Assembly (NCBI RefSeq): GCF_001650905.1 | Contig: NZ_LXYG01000015.1 | Coordinates: 132,724 to 196,723 of the forward strand | Source: Balneola sp. EhC07 | GTDB taxonomy: Bacteria; Bacteroidota; Rhodothermia; Balneolales; Balneolaceae | Direction: 5' to 3' | Length of the DNA: 64,000 nucleotides | Shown: piece after piece, positions 43,913 to 53,034 of the stretch | How positions within the stretch are numbered: position 1 is the first letter of the stretch | How the letters are laid out: each line of letters starts with the position of its first letter | Translations under genes and position numbers: made by a program | The notes under the pieces: generated by a model | What the model was told of the DNA's origin: nothing | The model's database searches: none | The model's input: the letters and a program-made list of their open reading frames with translations, nothing else

Positions 43913-46165
43913 ATGGCTAAATTCAAATTACTCGGATTTGCATTTATCATAACAGGCCTTTTTGCTTCTTGTGATCTAAGTGTACCCGAAAAACCGGACT
44001 TTACAACGGCGCACACGGTAGAAATACCAATAATAAATAATAAGACCTATGTATTTCTAGGGGATAGTACAGGGGCTTTAGTAGATTCTACAAGTGAAGA
44101 TTTGGATTCTTTGTTTGTGGTTGATCCCACTAGCGGGTTAATTTCAATTACAACAGATGAAGAGTTTGATTTCGGTAGTTTGGATGACGCTGTTCCTGAA
44201 ATAGATGGAACGAGTGCTTCTTTCAATTCTGAGGTTGGCGAAATTGAGATCGGCGACTTTTCATCCGGAGGGGGCGACTTAGGTTCCACTAACTTTGCAG
44301 AAATTACGGGTGGTGCTACTCCACCCCCCGGTACTCCTGTTCCTGCTGGTGATAACTCTGCAATGCCAGTTAATATAGATATTGGTGCAAGCTCGGATTT
44401 CTTTACAAGTGCAACTATCAGAGATGGTTCACTTGATATTGGAGTTACCAATGAACTTGGATTTGATATTCAAAGCTTAAATATAACTTTACTATCATCC
44501 GGGGTACAAGTTGGTTCAGTTGCAACTTTTAATAACCTTTCTAACGGTGCTTCTGAGACTGCAAGTATAGTTTTTTCGGAAGGGGATGAACTGAATAACA
44601 TAACGGTTGATGTAGTTATAACATGGGATGCATTTAATTATCCTGCAGACGATGGTGACTTACTCATTAATACTGCAAGTGGTAACGATCTTTTTGCTTC
44701 CTCTGTTACAGCAAACCTTGAGCCACAGGATTTCAGTACAACGAGCACATCTACCTTTGATGATGCCGAATTCAGGTTTACTGACCCTTCTCATTATGTT
44801 GAGTTGAATGCAGGTCTGATTTCTGTAAATAATCTTGTTAACAATATGGGGATTGGGATAGAAACACTTGTGATCTCTTTTCCGGGAATCAGAAATGATG
44901 ATTTTGGGGTAGAAGATAGCCTTGTGTTGAGTTACCCTTTTATTGCTGCAAATTCTACTGCAACTGATATGAATATTGACTTATCCGGTTATAGAATTTT
45001 TGCGGAGAATAATGAAGTTAGTTACAACATTGTAGCAGCTACTGAGAACACTCAGAGCGGACCAAACGCCGGTCCTGTTACAATTTCAGAAACAGATGAA
45101 ATTACAGCTAGTGTTGATATTTCAGGTTTAACAATTGAATCTGCTTTTGGGATTGTACTTGCCCAAACTGTTTTACTTGGCGATAACGACGTTAGTAATG
45201 ATACAGGATCAGAAATTCTTGATATTTTCAATGATAATGAGGCAGAGATTACTACTATAGATGGTTTAGATGATTTTTCTGAACAAATTGATGGTTTTAA
45301 ATTTACTGAGCCAACGATAAACATCAATTACAATACCAATATAAAAATTGAGACCACGATCTATGCTGCTATGGTTGGAGTAGATGGAGATGGAAATAGT
45401 GTTTATTTATCAGGAAAGGCTGGAAGTCCTAACGAAGTTACTGCAGGAGATCCTATTACAGGTTTGGTAGCAAATGGACAACAATTACAACCTAGCCAAT
45501 TAATCAAATTCTCAATTGACAATGTTAGTGATTGCCAAAATAATATTTGTCAGATTCCATTTGATATCAATACAACTAACGTAGATGATTTCTTAAATAA
45601 TCTTCCAAGCGATATTCGATTTGTAGGAAGAGCCGTAGTGAACGAAAGTGAAAACGAAGCTTCCATTACTACACCGCTGGAATTTGACCCGGGGCTTAAT
45701 GTAGACCTTCCGTTAGCTTTTAGTACTGAGCTTGGAAATCCTGCTAGTTTTACAGATACCACAGATATAAGTTTGGATCTTGGAGAAGACACTGATATAA
45801 CAGAAGGACAGATATTCTTTTTATATACTAATGATCTTCCTATTGGGCTAAATGTCTTTTTATCGTTTCAGGATTCTACCAATACCGAATTATTTACATT
45901 ACCTAATCCGGGCAATGAATATAGATTGGTTGCCTCCCCTGTAGATGATGTAACCGGATTTGCAACCGGAGGACCGGAAAACAATAGCTTTGTTGCAACT
46001 TTAACCGAGGAGCAGTTAAGACTGTTAAAAACAGCTGATATAGTTGAGTTTTCAATTAACCTCAGATCATCTGAAAACAAGGCTGTGAGATTGAGAGCAA
46101 GTGATTCATTCAGAATTAGCTTAGGAGCTCGGATAAAAATTGAAAACAAATTTGGTGGCAAATAG
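43913..46165 (+). CDS. Large beta-rich lipoprotein, unknown family
   Basis: The protein has 750 residues with a signal peptide and lipobox (LFASCDLS) near residue 20. It is acidic, rich in Asp, Ser, Thr and Gly, with many short hydrophobic strands and no Lys/Arg clusters. This suggests a long beta-helix or repeated-sandwich surface protein. Unlike its neighbours it has a Gly/Pro linker (GGATPPPGTPVPAGD near 145). It lies six bases before the DUF5723 outer-membrane gene, so the pair is probably co-expressed. No function assigned. Confidence 0.8.
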   Translation: MAKFKLLGFAFIITGLFASCDLSVPEKPDFTTAHTVEIPIINNKTYVFLGDSTGALVDSTSEDLDSLFVVDPTSGLISITTDEEFDFGSLDDAVPEIDGTSASFNSEVGEIEIGDFSSGGGDLGSTNFAEITGGATPPPGTPVPAGDNSAMPVNIDIGASSDFFTSATIRDGSLDIGVTNELGFDIQSLNITLLSSGVQVGSVATFNNLSNGASETASIVFSEGDELNNITVDVVITWDAFNYPADDGDLLINTASGNDLFASSVTANLEPQDFSTTSTSTFDDAEFRFTDPSHYVELNAGLISVNNLVNNMGIGIETLVISFPGIRNDDFGVEDSLVLSYPFIAANSTATDMNIDLSGYRIFAENNEVSYNIVAATENTQSGPNAGPVTISETDEITASVDISGLTIESAFGIVLAQTVLLGDNDVSNDTGSEILDIFNDNEAEITTIDGLDDFSEQIDGFKFTEPTININYNTNIKIETTIYAAMVGVDGDGNSVYLSGKAGSPNEVTAGDPITGLVANGQQLQPSQLIKFSIDNVSDCQNNICQIPFDINTTNVDDFLNNLPSDIRFVGRAVVNESENEASITTPLEFDPGLNVDLPLAFSTELGNPASFTDTTDISLDLGEDTDITEGQIFFLYTNDLPIGLNVFLSFQDSTNTELFTLPNPGNEYRLVASPVDDVTGFATGGPENNSFVATLTEEQLRLLKTADIVEFSINLRSSENKAVRLRASDSFRISLGARIKIENKFGGK

Positions 46166-46171
46166 GGGACT

Positions 46172-47683
46172 ATGAAAATGAAAAAAGTTTTAACAGTTAG
46201 TTTATTAGTTATTTTGGCGGCCTCTTTTGAGGGATTAAGCCAATCAAGACATTACGATTCCAGAAGTTTAGGGATGGGAGGCGGAGGAACCGCATATTTA
46301 GACGGGTATCATGCAAACTTTGTAAACCCGGCTAACCTGATGATCAATTCTACTAAGAAAAGACCTAAAAGAAGTTTAGGGCTTGTAGGTGGGGTAGGAT
46401 TCAGAGCAGGTGGTACCTTAATAAACCTGGATGTTTATGATGAGTACTTTACACAAGGTTTAACTTTAGAAGGAGCTGTAGCAGAAAATATGCTTACTGA
46501 CCTTTTTGGAGGAACAAGCTCTGACCTTACAAGGAATCAATCAACTACGTTTAGTATTGTTCCTTTTGGTTTCTCGAATCGAGGTAAAAAGTCAGCTGTA
46601 AGTTTAGCAACAAGAGTTAGAGTTACAGAAAACTTTACTATGAACAGAGGTTTTGCTGAGGTTGGAGTGTATGGACTTGATCCTCAGGAGTTGAACGATG
46701 TAACACCTGTAAACTTTGATTTTGGTGCAGTAGCTTTTTCAGAAATATCTGTTGGCTATGCTCGTCAAATATTAAGTTTGCCAAACCTTCTGTTTGCAAA
46801 AAATGTAAAGCTGTATGCAGGTGTAGCGCCTAAATATATTATTGGTATTCAAAACTCTACACTCGACTTCAATTCAAGTATTGAAATACAACGAGCTACA
46901 AATAGTCAATACGCAAACAGAATAATCCATGATTTCGATTATCGATTGAATACTGTGGGCAACGTATCAGCTGATTTAAGAGAATTTGAAGCAGCTTTTG
47001 AACAAGATAATTCAGTAACTCCGGGAGATTATTTAAGCGGCGAGTATGCCAACGTAAATGCTTCCGGGTTTGGCTTGGATATGGGAGCTACATTGGAGAT
47101 GGATATTTCCGGTGTACCTATTATAGATGGGTTTTTCGGTAAGACTAAAACATTACGTGTTTCAATGTCTGTTACTGATATCGGAAAAATAACCTACGAC
47201 CAAAACCCAACTTCGTTTGTTGCAAGCGGAAGATTTGATTTCACCGGTGCAGGCAATGATGACGAGCCCGGAGATTTTTACAGTGATCTTGCGGATAGTC
47301 TGAAAAATGAAGTCTATGGTGATTTTGATGCTCAGGATAATGAAGGTGTAGTATATGAACTTCCGGCTATGTATAATTTTGGAGCTTCTTTAACCATGGG
47401 AAAACTTACAACTTCTATTGATTACGGTGTAGGTTTCAACGAAAGTGGTAATAATTCTAAAAGAAGTACATTAAACCTTGGTTTAGAATACAGACTACTG
47501 GGCTTGGTACCTCTACGTTTTGGTACAAGAGTTGGTGGTTATTCTTCAACAGTGTACTCTGCCGGAGCAGGTATAGATCTTAACTTTTTGGAATTATCAT
47601 TTGGTGCTTCTATAGTTGGTAAAGATACCGAGAATGGTGGTTCTGTTGCCGCTGCTTTTAGTGGACTGGTTCTGAGATTCTAA
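46172..47683 (+). CDS. DUF5723-like outer-membrane beta-barrel protein
   Basis: The protein has 503 residues with a signal peptide (MKMKKVLTVSLLVILAASF). The mature start has SRSLGMGGGGTAYLDGYHAN followed by FVNPANLM, typical of Bacteroidota PorV- or FadL-like barrels of DUF5723. Alternating hydrophobic strands continue to a C-terminal Phe (GLVLRF), as outer-membrane barrels need for Bam recognition. The upstream lipoprotein may be its partner. A clear terminator follows. Confidence 0.85.
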   Translation: MKMKKVLTVSLLVILAASFEGLSQSRHYDSRSLGMGGGGTAYLDGYHANFVNPANLMINSTKKRPKRSLGLVGGVGFRAGGTLINLDVYDEYFTQGLTLEGAVAENMLTDLFGGTSSDLTRNQSTTFSIVPFGFSNRGKKSAVSLATRVRVTENFTMNRGFAEVGVYGLDPQELNDVTPVNFDFGAVAFSEISVGYARQILSLPNLLFAKNVKLYAGVAPKYIIGIQNSTLDFNSSIEIQRATNSQYANRIIHDFDYRLNTVGNVSADLREFEAAFEQDNSVTPGDYLSGEYANVNASGFGLDMGATLEMDISGVPIIDGFFGKTKTLRVSMSVTDIGKITYDQNPTSFVASGRFDFTGAGNDDEPGDFYSDLADSLKNEVYGDFDAQDNEGVVYELPAMYNFGASLTMGKLTTSIDYGVGFNESGNNSKRSTLNLGLEYRLLGLVPLRFGTRVGGYSSTVYSAGAGIDLNFLELSFGASIVGKDTENGGSVAAAFSGLVLRF

Positions 47684-47702
47684 AAGAACTGGTTATGTTT
47701 TT

Positions 47703-47737
47703 AAAGGCTCATCTTTTTTAAAGTTGAGCCTTTTTTT
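47703..47737 (+). terminator. Rho-independent terminator after the DUF5723 gene
   Basis: AAAGGCTCA pairs with TGAGCCTTT, followed by a T-run of seven. It is 20 bases after the stop and just before the convergent FAD oxidoreductase gene. Confidence 0.85.
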
Positions 47738-47744
47738 ATTTCAA

Positions 47745-48836
47745 CTATTTTGAGTTAAACCTTTCCAGTGATATTTCGGAAGACAGAGGTGAGTCATCTA
47801 TCAGAAATCGGGATATTTCGTTAGCCAGTAAACTACTGTAGAGTAAACCTTTCGATCCCAATCCTGTAAATACAGTACAATTCTCTATAGAAGGATGACG
47901 ACCAATTATAGGCATTCTGTCAGGGGTAGAAGCCCTTACTCCAGACCATTGATCAATTAATTTATACTTTCCTTTAAGCTGAGGCATCACTCTAAGCATT
48001 CTCTTCTCTATATATTCCTTTCCCTGCAGATCGACTTCTTCATGAGTAAAGTTATGTTCGTAAGTACTGCCTGCCACAAAGGTCTTTGAATCTAGTGATG
48101 CAAAATATCCTAAAGCAGAAATAGCAGCTTTATAAGGAAAGCTATCTTCGCACTCAAATATGGCAACCTGACCTTTTACAGGATGGAGAGGTAGTCCTTT
48201 CCAGAAATCGAATTCTTTGGTTTTGATACCAGCTGTAGTTATTAAATGTTGAGCCTCAAATTGGGTGCCATCACTAAGTTTGAAATTCCAGTTACCGGAC
48301 GAGCGATCAAGTTCAAATTTCTTGTTTTCCTGTACTTGTACTCCATTTTCTTTCAAATAACCGGATAAAGCCTGAAGATATTTTGGAATAGCGACCGTGA
48401 TTCCTGTTGAAACCCAAACTCCACCATACTCAGATTGTAAATCGGGAAAACGGGTTTTAATTTCATCTTCTGAAAGCCATTCACACCAATCTTCAGGCCA
48501 ATTGTTTGATTCAAGATTTTCCTGCATACGTCGGGCAATTTTGGAATCCATGGCAGGTCTCATTACACCGGATCGAGAAAATAATTTCTCTGAACTGTAT
48601 GGGGAGACTTCCTTCAAATTTGATCTTATAGCCTCTAATGATTCTTCTGCTCTCCACGATTTCGTTGCAAATCGTCCGGTTGCAGGGTTAGCCAGTCCGA
48701 TCGGAGACCCGGAGGCTCCACCTCCAATTCCAAGAGGGTCAATAACAATCACACTTACACCAGGAATAGAGCTTATTTCTTTAGCTACGGATAGTCCTGC
48801 TAAACCAGCTCCTAAGACGCAGAAGTCATATTTCAT
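47745..48836 (-). CDS. FAD-dependent oxidoreductase (DAO family)
   Basis: The protein has 363 residues. The N-terminal dinucleotide-binding motif is FCVLGAGLAGLSVAKEI. FAD-contacting segments such as GGGASGSPIGLANPATGRF and the C-terminal GVRASTPDRMPIIG, then FTGLGSKGLLYS, are typical of D-amino-acid oxidase-like and MnmC-C-like proteins. The closest resemblance by eye is to the oxidoreductase half of MnmC, but the methyltransferase half is absent. It is the last gene of the pncB-pncA operon, one base after pncA. Confidence 0.88.
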   Translation of the reverse strand: MKYDFCVLGAGLAGLSVAKEISSIPGVSVIVIDPLGIGGGASGSPIGLANPATGRFATKSWRAEESLEAIRSNLKEVSPYSSEKLFSRSGVMRPAMDSKIARRMQENLESNNWPEDWCEWLSEDEIKTRFPDLQSEYGGVWVSTGITVAIPKYLQALSGYLKENGVQVQENKKFELDRSSGNWNFKLSDGTQFEAQHLITTAGIKTKEFDFWKGLPLHPVKGQVAIFECEDSFPYKAAISALGYFASLDSKTFVAGSTYEHNFTHEEVDLQGKEYIEKRMLRVMPQLKGKYKLIDQWSGVRASTPDRMPIIGRHPSIENCTVFTGLGSKGLLYSSLLANEISRFLIDDSPLSSEISLERFNSK

Positions 48837-48837
48837 A

Positions 48838-49464
48838 TCAGTTGTCCAAAAGAGGAATTAAGTAGTCCGACAAGATAAATTCTACACCGGCGTCGTACAT
48901 TTCTTTCATTGCAATTTGTACTGAATTATCAATATCTATTCCTTTGATAGCATCGCAAATTAAATAGGTGTTATATCCGGATTTTATGGAATCCAAAGCG
49001 GTCCATTTAACACAGAAATCAGTAGCCAACCCACAAATAAAAACAGTACTAATATTTAATGAATCCAGATATCCTTTAAGTCCGGTGCTAGTGGCTTTGT
49101 CATTTTCAAAAAAAGCAGAATAGGAATCTACTTCCGGTCTGAATCCTTTTCTGATAATGATATTTGTATGAATGGTTTCGAGATCGGGATGGAATTCAGC
49201 TCCACGGCTTTCCTGTACGCAGTGATTGGGCCATAAAACCTGCTCTCCGTAATTCAGATCTATAGTATCGTATGGATCTTTGTTCATATGATTTGAGGCA
49301 AAACTTGTATGGTTATTGGGATGCCAGTCCTGAGTTTGAATTACATTTTCAAAAAAAGGAGACAGTTTGTTAATAGGTGCAACTACTTCATCACCATCGG
49401 GGACTGCGAGTTTCCCGCCCGGACAGAAATCATTTTGAACATCTATGATCAATAGTGCGTACAT
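48838..49464 (-). CDS. pncA: Nicotinamidase
   Basis: The protein has 208 residues. LLIIDVQNDFCPGGKLAVP has the catalytic Asp near residue 7. The metal-binding region is TQDWHPNNHTSFASNH, and the nucleophilic Cys is in CGLATDFCVKWTAL. It hydrolyses nicotinamide to nicotinate for the Preiss-Handler route. pncB is one base upstream, so the two consecutive salvage steps share an operon. Confidence 0.95.
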   Translation of the reverse strand: MYALLIIDVQNDFCPGGKLAVPDGDEVVAPINKLSPFFENVIQTQDWHPNNHTSFASNHMNKDPYDTIDLNYGEQVLWPNHCVQESRGAEFHPDLETIHTNIIIRKGFRPEVDSYSAFFENDKATSTGLKGYLDSLNISTVFICGLATDFCVKWTALDSIKSGYNTYLICDAIKGIDIDNSVQIAMKEMYDAGVEFILSDYLIPLLDN

Positions 49465-49465
49465 A

Positions 49466-50869
49466 TCAATTCGAATTTGTTTCGATTAATTGATCTCTGA
49501 GCGATTTTAATTCACGACTGATTCCCACTTTATATACATGAGGATTATCAAATCGCTTATACTCAGGATTTAACTTTTGTAACTGTTGTTTGCAATACTC
49601 AGTACTTTCCTTAGCAGATGGAATATCAATTTCTATTTTTCCTTTTTGCATCACTCGTTCCATAATGGGGGAAGAGTCAAGATCATTAACCTTGGTTTTT
49701 TTAATCGGAAAATGTGGATGCTCAATTACTGAAAATTCATCTTCATGATTTAGTGAAATACCATCCGCATAGAAAGAACCATCTTTGTTGAAATACCTGG
49801 TTACTTTTTTGATTCCGGGGAGTGTTATTTTTTCTACATTTTCAGATATTTTTAAAGTAGGCCGGCTGTTAACAGAAGCCAATTTATAAACTCCATCCAA
49901 AGCAGGGTCGTCGTAAGCGGTTACCAGTTTTGTGCCAACACCAAAAATGTCAATAGGCGCTTTCTGGTCCAGTAAACTTTTGATCAGATATTCATCCAAT
50001 TGGTTAGAAACGGCGATCTTAACATCTTTAAATCCTTCCTTATCAAGTAGCTTTCTTGCTTTTTTGGATAGATAAGCCAGATCACCACTATCAAGGCGGA
50101 TTGCTTTTAATGAGTGTCCGGACTCTTCCAACTCTTTTGCTACGGTAATAGCATTTGGGATACCCTGATTCAAAGTATCATAAGTGTCTACGAGAAGTAT
50201 CGTGTTTTCAGGAAAGTGTTCCGCATATGTACGGAAAGCTGTGAGTTCATCCGGAAAAGACTGAATCCAGGAATGAGCCATAGTTCCACTCACGTTCAAA
50301 CCATGTACCAATCCAGCATAAACATTAGAGCTTCCATTTAGCCCGCCAATGACAGATGCTTTGCTGGCTTGTATACCTCCGAACCCTTGAGAACGTCTGA
50401 GCCCAAAATCAAGAACAGCTCTTTCACCTGCTACTTCACGAAGTCTCGAAGCTTTTGTAGCTATCAAAGATTCAAAATTCAGAATGTTAAGCAGGAGTGT
50501 TTCAATAATTTGAGCTTCAATTACATTTCCTTCTACTCTGACTAGAGGTGTATTATTAAATACAATTTCTCCTTCTTTGGCTGCGTGAATATCACAGGTT
50601 AACTCAAAGTTTTTCAGATATTCTAAAAATTCATTTTTAAAACCCTGTGAGCGTAAATAATCTATTTCGGTATCACTAAACTTAAAATCTTTTAGAATTT
50701 CCAGCAGATCACCTAGTCCTGCAAACACAGCATATCCACCTTTAAAGGGGAGTTTTCGGAAAAAATAATCAAAGCAGGCAGTATCTGATTTACGACCGGA
50801 TAAAAAATATCCCTGAGCCATTGTAAGCTCATAATAGTCGGTATAAATGGCGGGGTAGTTTTTTAGCAT
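49466..50869 (-). CDS. pncB: Nicotinate phosphoribosyltransferase
   Basis: The protein has 467 residues. It opens with TDYYELTMAQGYFLSGR as in NAPRTases. Further motifs are FGLRRSQGFGGIQASKASVI, the conserved GTMAHSWIQSFPDE with a catalytic His, VDTYDTLNQGIPNAI, and IRLDSGDLAYLSKKAR and FGVGTKLVTAYDDPALDGVY. It makes nicotinate mononucleotide from nicotinate and PRPP with ATP. It is the first gene of the NAD-salvage operon. Confidence 0.95.
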   Translation of the reverse strand: MLKNYPAIYTDYYELTMAQGYFLSGRKSDTACFDYFFRKLPFKGGYAVFAGLGDLLEILKDFKFSDTEIDYLRSQGFKNEFLEYLKNFELTCDIHAAKEGEIVFNNTPLVRVEGNVIEAQIIETLLLNILNFESLIATKASRLREVAGERAVLDFGLRRSQGFGGIQASKASVIGGLNGSSNVYAGLVHGLNVSGTMAHSWIQSFPDELTAFRTYAEHFPENTILLVDTYDTLNQGIPNAITVAKELEESGHSLKAIRLDSGDLAYLSKKARKLLDKEGFKDVKIAVSNQLDEYLIKSLLDQKAPIDIFGVGTKLVTAYDDPALDGVYKLASVNSRPTLKISENVEKITLPGIKKVTRYFNKDGSFYADGISLNHEDEFSVIEHPHFPIKKTKVNDLDSSPIMERVMQKGKIEIDIPSAKESTEYCKQQLQKLNPEYKRFDNPHVYKVGISRELKSLRDQLIETNSN

Positions 50870-50954
50870 ATCTGTAATATTATGCCAAAATAAACAAAGA
50901 CTTCCAGAAACTGAAAGCCTTTGATTTAATTCTTTAAAAAAAGAGTTATAAAAT

Positions 50955-51566
50955 TTATGGCATGCCTCTGTAATTTCTACGCTCTATGAATTTCTTGATC
51001 TTTTTGTTACCGATCCAAACTTTTTGATTGGTTTGAATATTTACAAATTCCAGATTTACAGTGTAGAATACTGCAAGCGTTCTGCTGTCAACGGCTTCAT
51101 CAACAATAGAGTTTATGTTTCCGATCAACATGAAGTCAGCACCGAGTTCCTGTCCTAATTTCTTAGTTGTTTCATAAGACGCATTGGCTTGCTGATCTAA
51201 TCTTTCATCACGAATATCTGCACGTTCTTCTGAACTAGCTACCACAGAAATTTCCCCGGAGTTCACGAATGACCGCTCAAGTTCTTTAGTGAATACTTCG
51301 GTTTCGATATGCTCCATGCTTTCGTTGCGAACACGTCCTACAATTACCACAGGCGGTTTCTGATTGTTTCTGTTGAATTGATTCAGCCAAGGCTTTGATA
51401 AAGCATCAGTGATCATTTCTTCTGCTACCAAACGTGCATCGGTATCATTCCATTTGCCTGAAAGGTCTGTTGTTGTGTTAGGATTTATACGGGTTATTTT
51501 TTGAGATGGCCGGCATCCAACTAGTACAAAAGCTAGCAGCAATCCGGTTAATAGTGAATATTTCAT
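50955..51566 (-). CDS. LpoB-like penicillin-binding protein activator
   Basis: The protein has 203 residues with a signal peptide and lipobox (FVLVGCRPS) near residue 18. NQKPPVVIVGRVRNESMEHIE and LGADFMLIGNINSIVDEA match the LpoB/COG3417 fold. In enterobacteria LpoB is an outer-membrane lipoprotein that activates PBP1b; whether this is so here is inferred from family only. It lies 30 bases after the COG3014-like gene, as in other bacteria where these families are neighbours. Confidence 0.85.
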   Translation of the reverse strand: MKYSLLTGLLLAFVLVGCRPSQKITRINPNTTTDLSGKWNDTDARLVAEEMITDALSKPWLNQFNRNNQKPPVVIVGRVRNESMEHIETEVFTKELERSFVNSGEISVVASSEERADIRDERLDQQANASYETTKKLGQELGADFMLIGNINSIVDEAVDSRTLAVFYTVNLEFVNIQTNQKVWIGNKKIKKFIERRNYRGMP

Positions 51567-51596
51567 AGTAGTAGGTTTTGTTTTAAAGTTAAGTTC

Positions 51597-52961
51597 TTAA
51601 TTAGCGTAGATAGATTCTACCAATTCAAGCTCTGTGTTAGGAGTAATGGTTACTTCAAATTCATCGAAATATCGTACTCTTCCATTTCTCCCGATATATT
51701 CGATGCGTACAGTATTTATGCCTTCCGGAAGTTTGATGGTTTTCATCCAGGATTGTCCGGGCATTGTTTGCCAGCTTCTCAGATCCGCTTTTTCAGTGGT
51801 TTCCTGAGCTATAAAGCCTAAAATCTGTAACAAATCTCCCAGAAACTCATTCTTTTCTCTGACGGCTCCCGAAATTAATTTAGTGCCAATGGCTTTTGTG
51901 CTTGCACGTACTAAAGCCCTGGAATAAATAATCGGTTGCTTTGCTTTATATACTTCAGCAGACACTTTATCCATTTGCTCAATAAGGTCAAGTTGGGTGG
52001 TAATAGAATCATTTACTACAGCACGTACATAATTTACTTCGGAATGATATGTCTTGAGGACAGGGAATGAGAATTTTAAATAGAATTCATCATCTTTTTT
52101 ATCATCGTAATCATCCATAAAGACCCGGGCATCTTCCTGAACTTTATAAGGTGCTCTCCCTGTAAAACCGGCAAGCAGTACATTATATGAATTCGGGTTC
52201 TGCAATTTTGATAGATCGCTTTTTACATGATTTCTACCTGAACTTAAATTAGCTTGTTCCTTTAAAGCAATTTCAAGTTTCTCTCTTTCGATGCGTGCAT
52301 CATCAATATCGCCTGCTTTAGCATAAAGAACAGTTGAAAGATAATGTCCCATAGCACTATTCTGAATATTCACATCACCTGTTTCCCAATCTGTTTTACC
52401 TGTGGAATCGGATTTTGCGAAAGAACTTGCCAACCCTTTTATCTTTACATCAAGTTGAGTCATTTTGTGCGTCATCCGACGAGTTTCCACCAATGCCGCA
52501 TCCCAATCCTGAAGATGAATAAAATTTAGAGCTTTAAATGCATTTAGGTATACATCTTCGTAAGGTTCGCCGTCATATACCAGCTTATTGTCATTGGTTA
52601 AAAAAGCACCGACTCCACGGCTCACACTTTTTGTGTAATTCTGATCGATTTCATTTTCTGCATTGGATAAATAAAAACTACTGGAGTCATATTTGTTTGA
52701 AAAGTGATAGATCATCCCGCTTTCAAGATTATATAAAACCTGATCTTTGGAGCGGTAGATATCTTTTTTCTTAAATTTCTTTAGCAGTTCTTCAGAGGAT
52801 TGATAATCTGCTGCGGTAAAACTATCTCTTAGATCGAATTGAGCATCATCAAGCAAGTAAGAATGGCATCCTGTAAAAACAAGTCCGATCATTAAAAAGC
52901 AGGGAATACCCAATTTTTTTAACTCAATGAGGTTCAGTATGTAATTCCGAAGTTGTTGCAA
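51597..52961 (-). CDS. COG3014-like lipoprotein
   Basis: The protein has 454 residues; the lipobox LVFTGCHS lies near residue 32 after an unusually long N-region, so the true start may be an internal Met (residue 24). The body is helical (TPR-like, about 50-250) with WDAALVETRRMTHKMTQLDV, then a beta domain ending FEVTITPNTELELV. It resembles COG3014, a family seen beside LpoB and thought to serve cell-wall synthesis. It is the upstream gene of the pair. Confidence 0.75.
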   Translation of the reverse strand: MQQLRNYILNLIELKKLGIPCFLMIGLVFTGCHSYLLDDAQFDLRDSFTAADYQSSEELLKKFKKKDIYRSKDQVLYNLESGMIYHFSNKYDSSSFYLSNAENEIDQNYTKSVSRGVGAFLTNDNKLVYDGEPYEDVYLNAFKALNFIHLQDWDAALVETRRMTHKMTQLDVKIKGLASSFAKSDSTGKTDWETGDVNIQNSAMGHYLSTVLYAKAGDIDDARIEREKLEIALKEQANLSSGRNHVKSDLSKLQNPNSYNVLLAGFTGRAPYKVQEDARVFMDDYDDKKDDEFYLKFSFPVLKTYHSEVNYVRAVVNDSITTQLDLIEQMDKVSAEVYKAKQPIIYSRALVRASTKAIGTKLISGAVREKNEFLGDLLQILGFIAQETTEKADLRSWQTMPGQSWMKTIKLPEGINTVRIEYIGRNGRVRYFDEFEVTITPNTELELVESIYAN

Positions 52962-53034
52962 TCTAAATTAAATAAGTTGTTGACCGCTTGTTATATTAGC
53001 GAGATAAATCCCAAAACCATAGTACGATAAATCA

